This document shows, piece by piece, positions 1-8,093 of a DNA stretch of 38,122 nucleotides (positions within the stretch are counted from its first letter, which is position 1; each line of letters begins with the position of its first letter). The notes beneath the pieces are model-generated. The model was not told the DNA's origin. It did not search any database and worked only from the letters and a program-made list of their open reading frames with translations. Source of the DNA: Longimicrobiaceae bacterium (GTDB taxonomy: Bacteria; Gemmatimonadota; Gemmatimonadetes; Longimicrobiales; Longimicrobiaceae); NCBI GenBank assembly GCA_030447645.1, contig JAUJOM010000004.1:70845-108966 (forward strand), read 5' to 3'. Both the position numbers and the translations under genes were made by a program.

Positions 1-1
1 A

Positions 2-529
2 GACCTGCGGCTCGACCGCAAGTTCGGCAAGCTGTCCAAAGGGCAGGCGCGCCGGGTGCAGCTCGCGATGGCACTCGCCCACCGGCCGCGCCTGCTCATC
101 CTGGACGAGCCCACCGATGGACTCGACCCGGTGATGCGCGACGAGACCCTGGGGCTGCTCGTCGAGCACATCAGTGAAACACCCACCACGGTGCTGATCT
201 CCACGCATCTGGTGCACGAAGTGGATCGCCTCGCCGACCACCTGGGGGTGATGCGCGATGGCAAGCTAACCGCGCAGCTCCGCCGCGACGAGCTGCACCG
301 CATGCTCCGCCGCTACCGGGCCGACGTCCCGGATGGATTCAGCGAAGTGCCGGGTCTGAACGGCACCGTGGTACGCCGCAGCGGCATTGGCCGCGAAATC
401 CAGTGGAGTGTGTGGGGTGAGGAGGCCGAAGTCACCCGGCACCTGGCGAACGCCGGAGCCACCGTCCGCGACGCCGCCCCGCTCACCCTTGAAGATGCCG
501 CTATCGCCCTGCTCAGCCGAAAGGATTGA
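2..529 (+). CDS. ABC transporter ATP-binding protein (5' end outside window)
   Basis: This is the C-terminal 175 residues of an ABC ATPase; the reading frame is open to the window edge, so the Walker A half is missing. The signature motif reads LSKGQ, followed by Walker B (LLILDEPTDGLDP) and the switch histidine in STHLVHE. That order is diagnostic of the ABC_tran family. The tail after about residue 100 is a divergent C-terminal extension typical of exporter-type ATPases such as CcmA/YhaQ-like proteins. It would hydrolyse ATP on the cytoplasmic face to power the membrane protein encoded 5 bp downstream. The substrate cannot be read from the sequence; a drug, antibiotic or copper/NosF-type exporter is possible. 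Confidence 0.95.
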   Translation, partial: DLRLDRKFGKLSKGQARRVQLAMALAHRPRLLILDEPTDGLDPVMRDETLGLLVEHISETPTTVLISTHLVHEVDRLADHLGVMRDGKLTAQLRRDELHRMLRRYRADVPDGFSEVPGLNGTVVRRSGIGREIQWSVWGEEAEVTRHLANAGATVRDAAPLTLEDAAIALLSRKD

Positions 530-534
530 ACCCC

Positions 535-1362
535 ATGTCCACCCAAGCTCTTCATCCCACTCCACGCTGGCAGGCAGTCGCGCGCGAGCAGTTCCGTGCC
601 GCAGGCGTCGCCGTTCGGCCCGAGGCGACGCTGCTCAGCATGCTCATCGCGGGCCTGTCCATTCTCGCACTGGTGGCAATCTTCCGAGCCCGTCAGAACC
701 CCACGCACAGCGCCAGCCTCGACCTTCAGCCGGAGATGCTGATCCCTGCCATCTTCCTCGGCTTTCTGGTGCCGCTCAGCATCTGGAAGAGCGAGGAGCC
801 GAGCCGCCGCTCCTATCTTTGGAGCATGCCGGTAGACCGCGGTGTGCACACGCTCACCAAGAGCACCTCCGGCTGGGTGTGGTTCATGATCGCTATGCTG
901 GTTTTTCTCCTCTGGGGATTGCTGATGGCGCTGATCACGGGCGGTGACCTCGGCCTGGAACGGGGACAACCTATTCCGGCGTGGAGGTGGGTACATCCCT
1001 TCGTAGCCGCGACGGTCGGGTACCTGCTGGCTTCCGCCATCGTCCTGTCTAGCGACCACCCCTGGCGCTGGTTCGCTGGAATCGTGCTCGGGTTCGTGCT
1101 GCTCAATGGTATTCTCCAGGCCGCACAGCTCCATGAGCTCGCTGCGGCTGTGCGAAGCGTTTGGGAAGGCAACCTGGGGCTGGAAGTGGCCTTGACCGGG
1201 TCGACCGAAGTGCCGACGGAAGTTAGCCGTCGGGACGGAACAACCATCATCCGCCATATAGATCGACCGGATTACCACGCCTGGATCCGGGCGGCGCTGC
1301 TCTGGTTGGGAATCGGAACCGCGGGCGTAATCGCGGCTGCATACCGGCACCAGGAGCGCTGA
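535..1362 (+). CDS. ABC transporter permease subunit (multi-spanning membrane protein)
   Basis: A 275-residue hydrophobic protein with about six predicted membrane segments, for example the stretches near residues 30-50, 62-80, 115-135, 152-172, 176-195 and 245-265. The ATG at 535 is preferred because AAAGGA lies 9 bases upstream, inside the end of the ATPase gene; an in-frame TTG at 526 has no such site. The stop of the ATPase gene is 5 bp upstream, so the two are co-transcribed and probably form one exporter. A periplasmic or extracytoplasmic loop lies between about residues 195 and 245. The family is not recognised beyond ABC-2-like layout. Confidence 0.75.
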   Translation: MSTQALHPTPRWQAVAREQFRAAGVAVRPEATLLSMLIAGLSILALVAIFRARQNPTHSASLDLQPEMLIPAIFLGFLVPLSIWKSEEPSRRSYLWSMPVDRGVHTLTKSTSGWVWFMIAMLVFLLWGLLMALITGGDLGLERGQPIPAWRWVHPFVAATVGYLLASAIVLSSDHPWRWFAGIVLGFVLLNGILQAAQLHELAAAVRSVWEGNLGLEVALTGSTEVPTEVSRRDGTTIIRHIDRPDYHAWIRAALLWLGIGTAGVIAAAYRHQER

Positions 1363-1363
1363 A

Positions 1364-1657
1364 ATGAACCTTTCGGTGCACTTCGTCCGGGGCGCGTGCT
1401 GGACCTTGGCGGCGCTGTACTTCACCTGCGGTTTCCTGCTGGCGCAGCACGCCGCGGGTGGACCGGCGGCGGTGGTGGCGCTCGGCTGGTGCGGTGTCGG
1501 CGGGGTCCTGCTGACGCTCGGCTGGTCCCTGAACGCAACAACTACTCAGGGGGCGTTGTCCAGGCCGTACTTGCGGGTGAGGAACTCGGCCATGTCGCGC
1601 AGAAAGCGAGCGTCCGAAGGAAGGTCCAGCTCGGTGGTCGGTATGGGACCGGGATGA
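1364..1657 (+). CDS. small membrane protein, last gene of the ABC operon
   Basis: The ATG follows the permease stop by one base, which indicates an operon. The first 60 residues contain two hydrophobic helices (about residues 10-28 and 34-55). The rest is basic and low in pattern, and runs antisense through the 3' end of the convergent gene at 1546-1890. The N-terminal membrane part looks real. The tail may be a true convergent overlap of 112 bp, or the true stop may have been lost by a frameshift. No family is recognised; it may be a small accessory subunit of the ABC exporter. Confidence 0.5.
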   Translation: MNLSVHFVRGACWTLAALYFTCGFLLAQHAAGGPAAVVALGWCGVGGVLLTLGWSLNATTTQGALSRPYLRVRNSAMSRRKRASEGRSSSVVGMGPG

Positions 1658-1890
1658 TTTTCCATTAGTACGCGGAGCCGGCGCAGGAACGCTTCAAGCT
1701 GGGTGCGCACCATCTCCTCCGCATCAGCCAGATCGCCGGCCTGGACACCCTCCAGGCCGGCGTGCACCTCACCGTAGATCTCACTCAGCGACACCACGCC
1801 ATCGGCACCCAGCCGGTCGTCAGCGCGGCCAATCGCATCTCGCAGTGCAACAACCCGGGCACCCGCCGGATCATTGTATTCGGTTGTCAC
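1546..1890 (-). CDS. small acidic cytoplasmic protein of unknown function
   Basis: A 114-residue protein rich in acidic and helical segments, with no signal peptide or membrane helix. The GTG start at 1890-1888 overlaps the TGA stop of the upstream barrel gene in a GTGA arrangement, a classical translational-coupling layout, so this start is preferred over an ATG at 1923. The sequence suggests a helical bundle (for example the segment around DAEEMVRTQLEAFLRR) and ends in a KYG motif. The family is not recognised. Linkage to the beta-barrel gene suggests a shared transcript but says nothing certain about function. Its 3' end overlaps the convergent gene ending at 1657. Confidence 0.6.
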   Translation of the reverse strand: MTTEYNDPAGARVVALRDAIGRADDRLGADGVVSLSEIYGEVHAGLEGVQAGDLADAEEMVRTQLEAFLRRLRVLMENHPGPIPTTELDLPSDARFLRDMAEFLTRKYGLDNAP

Positions 1891-4094
1891 AGGGCAGCGT
1901 TGAAGTACAGGTCCGCGCGCCACCCGGTCGGCGCGACCAGCGCACGTGCAATGTCAAAGCGAATCAGACCATCCAGGCCGCTGGCGCCAATCCCTGCCGA
2001 CCACAGCGGGCGGTCCAGCGTGAAGGCGCTCCGGCTTCCAGCCCATCCAGCATCCGAAAACACCGCCAAGCGTACGGCCGGAAACGCATTCGCGATTTCC
2101 GCGCGTCCGCGCCAGAATGCGTCCCCGTTGGCAGCATTCGCGCCGTACCCCCGCAGGGTTGCGGGCCCACCGAGATACCACAGGCTCTGAGCGGGCACAT
2201 CACCGAGTGACGTGCCCGCGGCGAACTCCACCGCTCCGACGAGCGGCCCCGGGAGGGGCACACTGGAATTTGCTATGAGCGAGGGTCGAACATACCCGAA
2301 TGTACCCGCTCCGCCCTCCAGCTCCAACGCCGTACCCCAGCGGAAACCCAGCGGATTGAGCCCCCGTGACGTACGAAGCGTGAGTGCGGCACCGAGCTGG
2401 TCCGCCCGGTCGGCCCGGATGTTGGGACGGAACTGATAGTCGCGGTCGACAAGGTGGCGAAGACTCCAGTTCGCTTTCCCGGGCGCCTCCGTCTGGTGCT
2501 CCGCGAAGACGCGCCAGCCGTACCACGGGCGTTCCGTCCGGCTCGGAGCGCCCGTCAGCTCCACTCCCGCCGCGCGGAAGTACTCGCCGTCATCCCGCCC
2601 CCATAGCAGCGCCGACGCTGAATTGCCGATCCCCAGTGCCCGGCTGCCAGGATCAACTGCGGAAAGGCGGGAGTAGCCTGCGATGCGGTGCTCCGCGGCA
2701 GCCGTCGCTCGAGTGACACCCATTTCAACACTCGGCCGCCAGTTCGAGGTGCCGATGTGTGCTGTCGCATCCAGGGAGAACGGTTGAAATTCCAGGGTTG
2801 CACGTGCCCCCGGGGCCAAGCCCTCGACGCGATTGAACCTGGAAACACTCGGCCCCGCCTCAAGCACCAAATCTGGCCGCCCGAGTGCCAGGACGGAGGG
2901 CGATGGGGCGATCCGCTTCAATTCCGCCATCAGCTCGTCCGCTTCACGGGTGTTCAAGGCACTGGCCCCGTCGCCGAAGATGGACGGCGGCAGGTGTGAG
3001 CTGGCGAGCAGTTCAGCCGAATCCGCAGGGACATGCACCTCGAAGCGCCGACACCTGTCGTCCGTGCACGTGCATTTCTTGGAACCCTTTGAGCACGTAC
3101 CGGACGAATCCGCCGCAGCGATCTCACCTGGTTCGATGGCTGCGGCATTCACGGTGTAGTCAGAGTAGGTGCGTTCCAACCGGAGCGGTGCCGCCAGCGA
3201 GCCAAATTCAGCGATTCCCTCAAGGGAAATCATGCGAGGCATCCACCACTGTTGCTGGTGCAATCCATACTCGACGGTGATGTACCGCGCCTCCAGCCGG
3301 GCGCGTGGAAGCACGGTCGCAATTCCTCCGCGCCGCCTGCCCGCGGTCCTGACGCCGATGTTGATGGATCTGCCATTATTCGTTTTTTGCGAGCTCACAC
3401 CGGTCTCGAACGGAGCAGCCGGGCGGTACAGGGCCCGAGTGACTGCGTGGGTTCGCGCATCCAGCCAGAGCGAGCCGTCGATCAGCTTCGGATCGCGACG
3501 GCGCGGAATCACCCGCAGCTCGACCACCCGCACTTCGGCCCCACTTCCGAGCCGTATCGCCACGGTGTCGCCGGAGCGGAAGCGATAATCGGTCTCACTA
3601 CCGCGCGCAAGCGGATGTCTGGTGAAGCTGGAGTCGTTTACTCCGATCAGCAGGTAGCGCGCGCTCGGCTCAAATACGAAATCGGGGAGCGAGTTGCCGA
3701 GTCCTCCCGGAACCTCAACCTTGCCGGTAGGCGATACGTCCCGGGCACCCAGCATCTCCACCCGGATCGGCCCATCGCGACGCCAGTCGATCCGCGCAGC
3801 CGTTTCCTGTCGGTAAAGTATGCGATCTCGGCCAACTGCCCGAACGCCTACGGAAAGGTGTTCCTTGGCGAGGGTGCGGTACCCGCGAATCGACTGGTCG
3901 ATGGCATCACGCCGCTCCCGTGCGCGCTGCACCAGGTCGCGGGTACCCTGATCCGCATACGCCGTGGCTAGAGCAGTGGCAGTCGGAGGAGCTTTGGTGG
4001 TATCGGCGGATTGAACTTGGAACGTCAGCGCGGCAACGAGTGACAGCAGCATGCGGGCTTGTCTTGTTGGAAGGGCGGAGAGTGGGACTCGCAC
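1887..4094 (-). CDS. BamA/TamA-superfamily outer-membrane beta-barrel protein
   Basis: A 735-residue secreted protein. Residues 15-30 form the hydrophobic part of a signal peptide; a start at Met15 is also possible. The mid region (about 60-320) is a mixed soluble domain. The C-terminal half is beta-rich, with the hallmark LGGPATLRGY at 641-650, the barrel signature seen in Omp85-family proteins (LGG..xxRGY), and alternating barrel strands to the end. No POTRA domain is obvious, so it is more like the single-domain surface-antigen members than BamA itself. An unusual basic four-cysteine cluster sits at 334, 341, 343 and 348, at the junction between the soluble part and the barrel. It probably sits in the outer membrane; its cargo is unknown. 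A GTG-started small gene is coupled at its 3' end. Confidence 0.75.
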   Translation of the reverse strand: MRVPLSALPTRQARMLLSLVAALTFQVQSADTTKAPPTATALATAYADQGTRDLVQRARERRDAIDQSIRGYRTLAKEHLSVGVRAVGRDRILYRQETAARIDWRRDGPIRVEMLGARDVSPTGKVEVPGGLGNSLPDFVFEPSARYLLIGVNDSSFTRHPLARGSETDYRFRSGDTVAIRLGSGAEVRVVELRVIPRRRDPKLIDGSLWLDARTHAVTRALYRPAAPFETGVSSQKTNNGRSINIGVRTAGRRRGGIATVLPRARLEARYITVEYGLHQQQWWMPRMISLEGIAEFGSLAAPLRLERTYSDYTVNAAAIEPGEIAAADSSGTCSKGSKKCTCTDDRCRRFEVHVPADSAELLASSHLPPSIFGDGASALNTREADELMAELKRIAPSPSVLALGRPDLVLEAGPSVSRFNRVEGLAPGARATLEFQPFSLDATAHIGTSNWRPSVEMGVTRATAAAEHRIAGYSRLSAVDPGSRALGIGNSASALLWGRDDGEYFRAAGVELTGAPSRTERPWYGWRVFAEHQTEAPGKANWSLRHLVDRDYQFRPNIRADRADQLGAALTLRTSRGLNPLGFRWGTALELEGGAGTFGYVRPSLIANSSVPLPGPLVGAVEFAAGTSLGDVPAQSLWYLGGPATLRGYGANAANGDAFWRGRAEIANAFPAVRLAVFSDAGWAGSRSAFTLDRPLWSAGIGASGLDGLIRFDIARALVAPTGWRADLYFNAAL

Positions 4095-4137
4095 AGGCCC
4101 GTACGCACGCGATACCCGGAAAGTTTCCGCGGCAGCA

Positions 4138-4169
4138 AGAAAGGCCCGATCCTACCTGGGACCGGGCCT
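4138..4169 (-). terminator. intrinsic terminator after the glycine-rich gene
   Basis: AGGCCCG at 4142-4148 pairs with CGGGCCT at 4163-4169 (7 bp stem, 14-nt loop that can extend the pairing). On the - strand it is followed by TTTCTTG. It lies 26 bases after the glycine-rich stop codon, so it would end that transcript before the barrel gene. Confidence 0.75.
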
Positions 4170-4194
4170 CCATGATCAGCGAAAAGCGCTGAGA

Positions 4195-4518
4195 TTACCC
4201 GCCAGCGCCCCCGCCGTGTGCGTTGCCGCCGCCCCCACCACCGCCGGACGAGCCGCCTCCGCCCATACCACCACCTGAGCTGCCTCCTCCTCCGGAACCC
4301 CCACCGTCGGTGCTTCCACCTCCTCCACCACCAGTTCCTCCTCCTGTACCGCCGCCGGTGCCGCCTCCACCACCTGAGCTGCCACCGCCACCAGTGCCTC
4401 CGCCTCCACCGCTACTGCCTCCCCCACCCGTACCACCACCACCGCTTCCGCCGTAGCCGCCTCCACCACCGGAGCTACCGCCGCCGCCAGAACCGCCTGT
4501 GGAAGTTTCCCAGTCCAT
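4195..4518 (-). CDS. glycine-serine-rich small protein (107 aa)
   Basis: After a short leader (MDWETSTGG) almost the whole protein is Gly with regular Ser, Thr and a few Tyr, Asp and Met, in blocks such as GGGGSSGGGGG and GGGTGGG. It ends in NAHGGGAGG. There is no cysteine, signal peptide or membrane helix. The ATG at 4518 is preferred because GGAGGA lies 6 bases upstream. A clear terminator follows, so it is a compact single-gene unit. The reading frame is kept through about 300 bp of GGN repeats, which supports a real protein. Possible roles: a flexible structural or adhesive peptide, or a modified peptide precursor. No maturation enzyme lies nearby, so function is open. Confidence 0.65.
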   Translation of the reverse strand: MDWETSTGGSGGGGSSGGGGGYGGSGGGGTGGGGSSGGGGGTGGGGSSGGGGGTGGGTGGGTGGGGGGSTDGGGSGGGGSSGGGMGGGGSSGGGGGGGNAHGGGAGG

Positions 4519-4624
4519 GTGTTCCTCCAAAGCTGGAAGGTGAACAACGAGGGGAGGCGGACATCTTGCAAGTTTTCAGCCAAAACGCGCGGCGGACGCT
4601 CCCCTCTAGCCCTCTTCCTCAAGG

Positions 4625-6016
4625 TCACCCGCCGACTCGCCCCCCGGCGCTCCGATCCCCGTTTCCCCGGGCTGCTGCGCAAGCCGGGGTTCCTGGCGTA
4701 ACACAGCGCCCGCCTGGGTAAAGGCGGTAGCGCTCCCGCACGCTCGCCCACTCGGCCAACTCCGCCTCCCAGCGGCGGTTGATCTCGCGAGGATCATCAC
4801 CCCGACGCACCGCCTCCGGAGCCCACCTGCTGCCGAGCATCTGCAGCATGCTCCCCATGCCGAGATTCTGAGGGTGCATCCTCTGGATCTCCACCAGGAA
4901 GACCAGCGCGGTGAGCACCGGCTTGTAGGCTTCCCGGTCGGTGATCCGCAGCCGGATCGCGCGCACGTGCTGATTGCGGAACTGCATCCACTCCGTACCC
5001 CGCGGCGTGAACGAGGCGGTGTCGAACCGCACCCCGGGCAGGTGGTAGCCACGCACACGGCGCAGCAGCTCCGGGGTGTTCAGGTAAGGGGCACCCACGT
5101 ACGTGAACGGCGCGCTGGTTCCCCGCCCCACGGACAGGTTGGTGGCTTCCAGCATCACCAGTCCTGAGAACGCCAGCGCCGCGTCCAGGTTGCGAATGTT
5201 CGGCGAGGGATCGATCCACGGCAGACGGGTCCGATCAAACCACTCATCACTCCTCCACCCCTGAACGGGCACCACTGAGAGCTTCGTCCCAATGTTGTAC
5301 TCCGCGTTGATGTAGCGCGCGATCTCGCCCGCGGTCATCCCGTGGCGCAGGGGCACCGGGTAGTAGCCGGTGATCGCCTGCCCACGGTTCCTCATTTCCA
5401 TGGCCATCAGCGGTCCCTGGACGGTTCCCGTGATCGGATTGGGGCGGTCCAGCACCACGAAGGGGATCCCCTGCTTCGCCGCCTCTTCCATGGCCATTGC
5501 CATCGTCCACACGTAGGTGTACGGCCGGGCTCCGATGTCCTGCATGTCGAAGAGGAGCACATCCACTCCATGTAGCATCGCCGCTGTCGGGCGCTGGGTG
5601 GCGCCGTACAGGGAGAAAACCGGCAGACCCGTAACTTGGTCGCGGTAGGTGCGGATGCTTTCACCACTCCCGATCCCACCTCGCAGCCCATGCTCGGGAC
5701 CGTAAAGCGCTACGAGCTTGACCTCCGGGTGACCGAAGAGCAGATCGATCGCGCTCCGCCCGTCCGAGGCTACCGCCGTTTGATTGGTGATGAAGCCCAC
5801 GCGCTTGCCCCGGACCAGATGGAGCGAGTCCTGGAGCAGCACCTCGAGCCCGGGCAGAACCGGGAGCGAATCGCCAGGCTCTGCAGCTGCAGCCGGCTCT
5901 TCCGGCGGCGGCGTTCCCGCGGATGCCGGCATGGCTTGGACCTCCGGGTAGCAGGCGGCGAGCCCAAGGGCGAGCACGGCCGCCCGGCGGATCGCCGCCA
6001 AGGCGAGATTAGACAT
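4625..6016 (-). CDS. NamZ-like exo-beta-N-acetylmuramidase (DUF1343), lipoprotein
   Basis: The protein matches the DUF1343/NamZ family (GH171), whose characterised members remove N-acetylmuramic acid from the non-reducing end of peptidoglycan fragments. Visible hallmarks are GKRVGFITNQTA, the family motif LYGPEHGLRG, then LLFDMQDIGARPYTYVWTM and VVLDRPNPI. The length (463 aa) is normal for the family plus a lipoprotein leader. The start at 6016 is chosen because it gives a compact lipoprotein signal (RRAAVLALGLAAC, lipobox LAAC); longer in-frame starts would spoil it. It probably acts in the periplasm in cell-wall recycling. It has an extra Gly/Ala-rich C-terminal tail. No good Shine-Dalgarno is seen. 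Confidence 0.9.
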   Translation of the reverse strand: MSNLALAAIRRAAVLALGLAACYPEVQAMPASAGTPPPEEPAAAAEPGDSLPVLPGLEVLLQDSLHLVRGKRVGFITNQTAVASDGRSAIDLLFGHPEVKLVALYGPEHGLRGGIGSGESIRTYRDQVTGLPVFSLYGATQRPTAAMLHGVDVLLFDMQDIGARPYTYVWTMAMAMEEAAKQGIPFVVLDRPNPITGTVQGPLMAMEMRNRGQAITGYYPVPLRHGMTAGEIARYINAEYNIGTKLSVVPVQGWRSDEWFDRTRLPWIDPSPNIRNLDAALAFSGLVMLEATNLSVGRGTSAPFTYVGAPYLNTPELLRRVRGYHLPGVRFDTASFTPRGTEWMQFRNQHVRAIRLRITDREAYKPVLTALVFLVEIQRMHPQNLGMGSMLQMLGSRWAPEAVRRGDDPREINRRWEAELAEWASVRERYRLYPGGRCVTPGTPACAAARGNGDRSAGGRVGG

Positions 6017-6120
6017 CTGGTGAGGTGGGTGGTGAAAGAGGCAAACTGGGGCGGAAGGGACCGAATGCCGGTCGATTGCCCAGCTTGAAATTTCACCCAG
6101 AACCCGCTCGAAGGCAAGGG

Positions 6121-6159
6121 GCAAACGAAAGCGGGGTGCCCCTGCTCAGGACACCCCGC
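6121..6159 (-). terminator. intrinsic terminator after the OmpA-like barrel gene
   Basis: GCGGGGTG at 6131-6138 pairs with CACCCCGC at 6152-6159 (8 bp). On the - strand the stem is followed by TTTCGTTT. It lies 23 bases after the stop of the gene at 6183-7328. Confidence 0.8.
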
Positions 6160-6182
6160 ATGTCTGGATCAGCGAGAAGCGT

Positions 6183-7328
6183 TTAGCCGCGAACGCCTCG
6201 GACTGCCTGCTCCCGCTGGTAAGTTTGGAACTCGCAGCCGGTCCGCACGGGCACGTACAGCACCTCCGCTGTTCCCGTCGACGCGCGATCGCGGAAGAGT
6301 GGCACTCCTTGGTACTCGCCCGCACGCGCCAGCGCCGTGGCGGGGACGATCCGCGTCAGACCGAAGCGCACGTACCGCGTGCGATTGAGGGTAATCGCCT
6401 CGTTGCGGATGTAGAAGTCCTGGCCCGCCGCGTACCCCGTCGTGCCCGGGTATACGTCACGGAAGCGGCGCTGGTTGACCAGGGTATCACCCGTAGCGGA
6501 GTTCACCATCGCATCCACCTCGCGCAACTCCCCGGCTTCCACAACACACACGCGAACCGGAGCCATCTCCTGCCGTACCGGCTCCGGAGCCGGTGCGGGC
6601 ACGAAGACAGGAGCCGGTGCTGGCTCGCTCCCGCCGAAGGTGAACTTCAGCCCGGCGACCAGACGGGTGGTGACGGCATACCGGTCGTTCACCTCGGTCG
6701 GTGTCTGGTTGAGCGTGATAAGCCTGCGGGGTGTGGTGGGCGGCAGAACAAAACCCACGTCGTCGTCGTCGATGGGCGAGTCGTATACGTGAGCCGCCAA
6801 CTCCGTGAACAGACCGATGTTGCGCGTGATTGGCAACAGGGTAAAGCCGAGACCGGCGGTACCCTGGCCCACCGTGCGCGCGAACCTGCGCTCACCCGAC
6901 CCGATCACCCGAGTCGTCAAACCGCCGCCGCCCAGGAAGAAGTACGAGGCTCCCAGGAAATTGGTGATTCCCGTCGGGTCACGGAATGGATGGAAGACGA
7001 AGTCCAGATCGTAGAAGTAGTTGTTGAGTGGGTAGCCGCCATTGTCCGGGCGGTCGAAGATGTTTTCACCCGGAAAAGGAAGTCCGGAGGGCATGTACGC
7101 CCCGTGCAGCCGGAGCCCGAACTGGGGAGTGGCGAAAAAGCTGGTGGTCACACCGAAGATCGGTGACAGGCCTGGCCCATAGCCCTTGTCGCCAACCTCG
7201 AACCAGCTGCTGCTGATCGCGCCACCGCCATACACACTGAAGTCAAACAAGCTTACCTGCGCCTGCGCCCCGCCAGCCGCGCCCATCGAAATGGCGGCGG
7301 CCATTGCTAACGAACAGATTCTCTTCAT
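6183..7328 (-). CDS. outer-membrane beta-barrel protein with C-terminal periplasmic domain
   Basis: A 381-residue protein. The ATG at 7328 is chosen because it has GGAGAA 8 bases upstream and opens a clean signal peptide (KRICSLAMAAAISMG...AQAQ). Residues about 25-230 alternate in barrel-strand fashion with aromatic girdles and Gly-rich turns (YGGGAISSSWFEVGDKGYG). A Pro/Ala/Glu linker follows (EPAPAPVFVPAPAPEP). After it comes a folded domain of about 120 residues with two cysteines near VRVCVVEAG and RTGCEF. The layout resembles OmpA-like proteins, but the C-terminal domain is not the OmpA peptidoglycan-binding fold. Its own promoter region and terminator make it a single-gene unit. Confidence 0.75.
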   Translation of the reverse strand: MKRICSLAMAAAISMGAAGGAQAQVSLFDFSVYGGGAISSSWFEVGDKGYGPGLSPIFGVTTSFFATPQFGLRLHGAYMPSGLPFPGENIFDRPDNGGYPLNNYFYDLDFVFHPFRDPTGITNFLGASYFFLGGGGLTTRVIGSGERRFARTVGQGTAGLGFTLLPITRNIGLFTELAAHVYDSPIDDDDVGFVLPPTTPRRLITLNQTPTEVNDRYAVTTRLVAGLKFTFGGSEPAPAPVFVPAPAPEPVRQEMAPVRVCVVEAGELREVDAMVNSATGDTLVNQRRFRDVYPGTTGYAAGQDFYIRNEAITLNRTRYVRFGLTRIVPATALARAGEYQGVPLFRDRASTGTAEVLYVPVRTGCEFQTYQREQAVRGVRG

Positions 7329-7351
7329 GCGATTCTCCGCATCTGGTTTAC

Positions 7352-7375
7352 GGTTGAAGCACCATGCCTTCAACC
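7352..7375 (-). repeat. inverted repeat in the 5' region of the barrel gene
   Basis: GGTTGAAG at 7352-7359 and CTTCAACC at 7368-7375 form perfect 8-bp arms around an 8-base spacer, 24 bases upstream of the ATG at 7328. It may be an operator or an mRNA 5' hairpin. Confidence 0.5.
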
Positions 7376-7417
7376 ACTGGAGCCAATGGAACTTGCAAGA
7401 TGAGTGCCTTCGGGCAC

Positions 7418-7447
7418 AAAAAACGGCTCCAGATGTTTCTGGAGCCG
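7418..7447 (-). terminator. strong intrinsic terminator after the lipoprotein gene
   Basis: CGGCTCCAG (7424-7432) pairs with CTGGAGCCG (7439-7447), a 9-bp stem with a 6-base loop. On the - strand it is followed directly by six T residues (A run at 7418-7423). It is 27 bases past the stop of the gene at 7475-8068. Confidence 0.92.
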
Positions 7448-7474
7448 CTGGAGTTTCGCGCGGAAAGAGTCCGG

Positions 7475-8068
7475 TCAAGGACGACTGCGGACCCCGTTTA
7501 TCGGGCGGTCGCACAGGGTCCCGGAAACCGTGTGTGTCTTCGTGTCAGGGTTGAATACGGACTGGACGTCAACCGTGCAGCTGCCGGATGCTCCGTCACT
7601 CCGCTTCCAGGTGAAGCTCCCCTTCTGGCTCGACGTTTGAAGCCCGCTCGGCGCCGCGTTCACAATCTTCATGTTGTGCTGAAGCACGACATTGGGATTA
7701 CCGTTCACCGTCACCGTGACTCCGCTCCGGCCTGCCTCGAAGGAGCAATTTTGATCCGTCTTGATGGCCTTCATTTCACTGGTCCGGGTACGGGTCTCCC
7801 GATCCGCCTCCCCTGTTACCCGGCCGGCCAGCGTGGTGGTGCCTCCCTTGGGGCACGCGCGCGTATGGGTGAATTCGCGGTCAATGGTTTGCGGGACGAC
7901 AAAGCTCGCCATGGCGAAGGCGAGCGCATCGAACTGCGGCGCGAGGGCGCCGAGCTCGCTGGTCGAAAGCTCTGCGGCTCCGGGCTCGGTGGCTCCCCGG
8001 TCGCATGCAGCAGTAGCGACAAGTGCTCCGAAAAGGACGGCGGCGGTGAAGCAAGGGTGGGTTCGCAT
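7475..8068 (-). CDS. secreted lipoprotein of unknown function (197 aa)
   Basis: The N-terminus is a lipoprotein signal with lipobox TAAC (cleavage before Cys22). The mature part has a polar linker and then a beta-rich domain with four cysteines (in RACPKGG, DQNCSFE, GSCTVD and GTLCDRP), which could form two disulfides. The segment GSFTWKRSDGASGSC followed by VFNPDTKTHTVSGTLC is a pattern seen in small secreted proteins of this phylum, but no named family is recognised. The ATG at 8068 has GGAG 9 bases upstream. It is bounded by a 26-bp palindrome upstream and a strong terminator downstream, so it is monocistronic. Confidence 0.75.
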   Translation of the reverse strand: MRTHPCFTAAVLFGALVATAACDRGATEPGAAELSTSELGALAPQFDALAFAMASFVVPQTIDREFTHTRACPKGGTTTLAGRVTGEADRETRTRTSEMKAIKTDQNCSFEAGRSGVTVTVNGNPNVVLQHNMKIVNAAPSGLQTSSQKGSFTWKRSDGASGSCTVDVQSVFNPDTKTHTVSGTLCDRPINGVRSRP

Positions 8069-8093
8069 ACGGGATCGCTCCGGTCAAGCGGGT

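Noticed and set aside
4223..4456. Proline-rich frame on the + strand
   Set aside because: It is the complement of GGN codons; the - strand has the start site and terminator.
4198..4500. Short tandem repeats that might be a CRISPR or satellite
   Set aside because: Units are irregular triplet-phase Gly codons with no spacers; explained by coding low complexity.
4174..6181. Similar GATCAGCGARAAGCG words just after the stops of two genes (4174 and 6167)
   Set aside because: Only 15 bases with one mismatch; placement is suggestive but chance matches of this size are expected.
4561..7403. 13-base word AACTTGCAAGATG upstream of two - strand genes (4561 and 7390)
   Set aside because: Orientation differs, the core is a palindrome, and several such matches are expected by chance in 38 kb.
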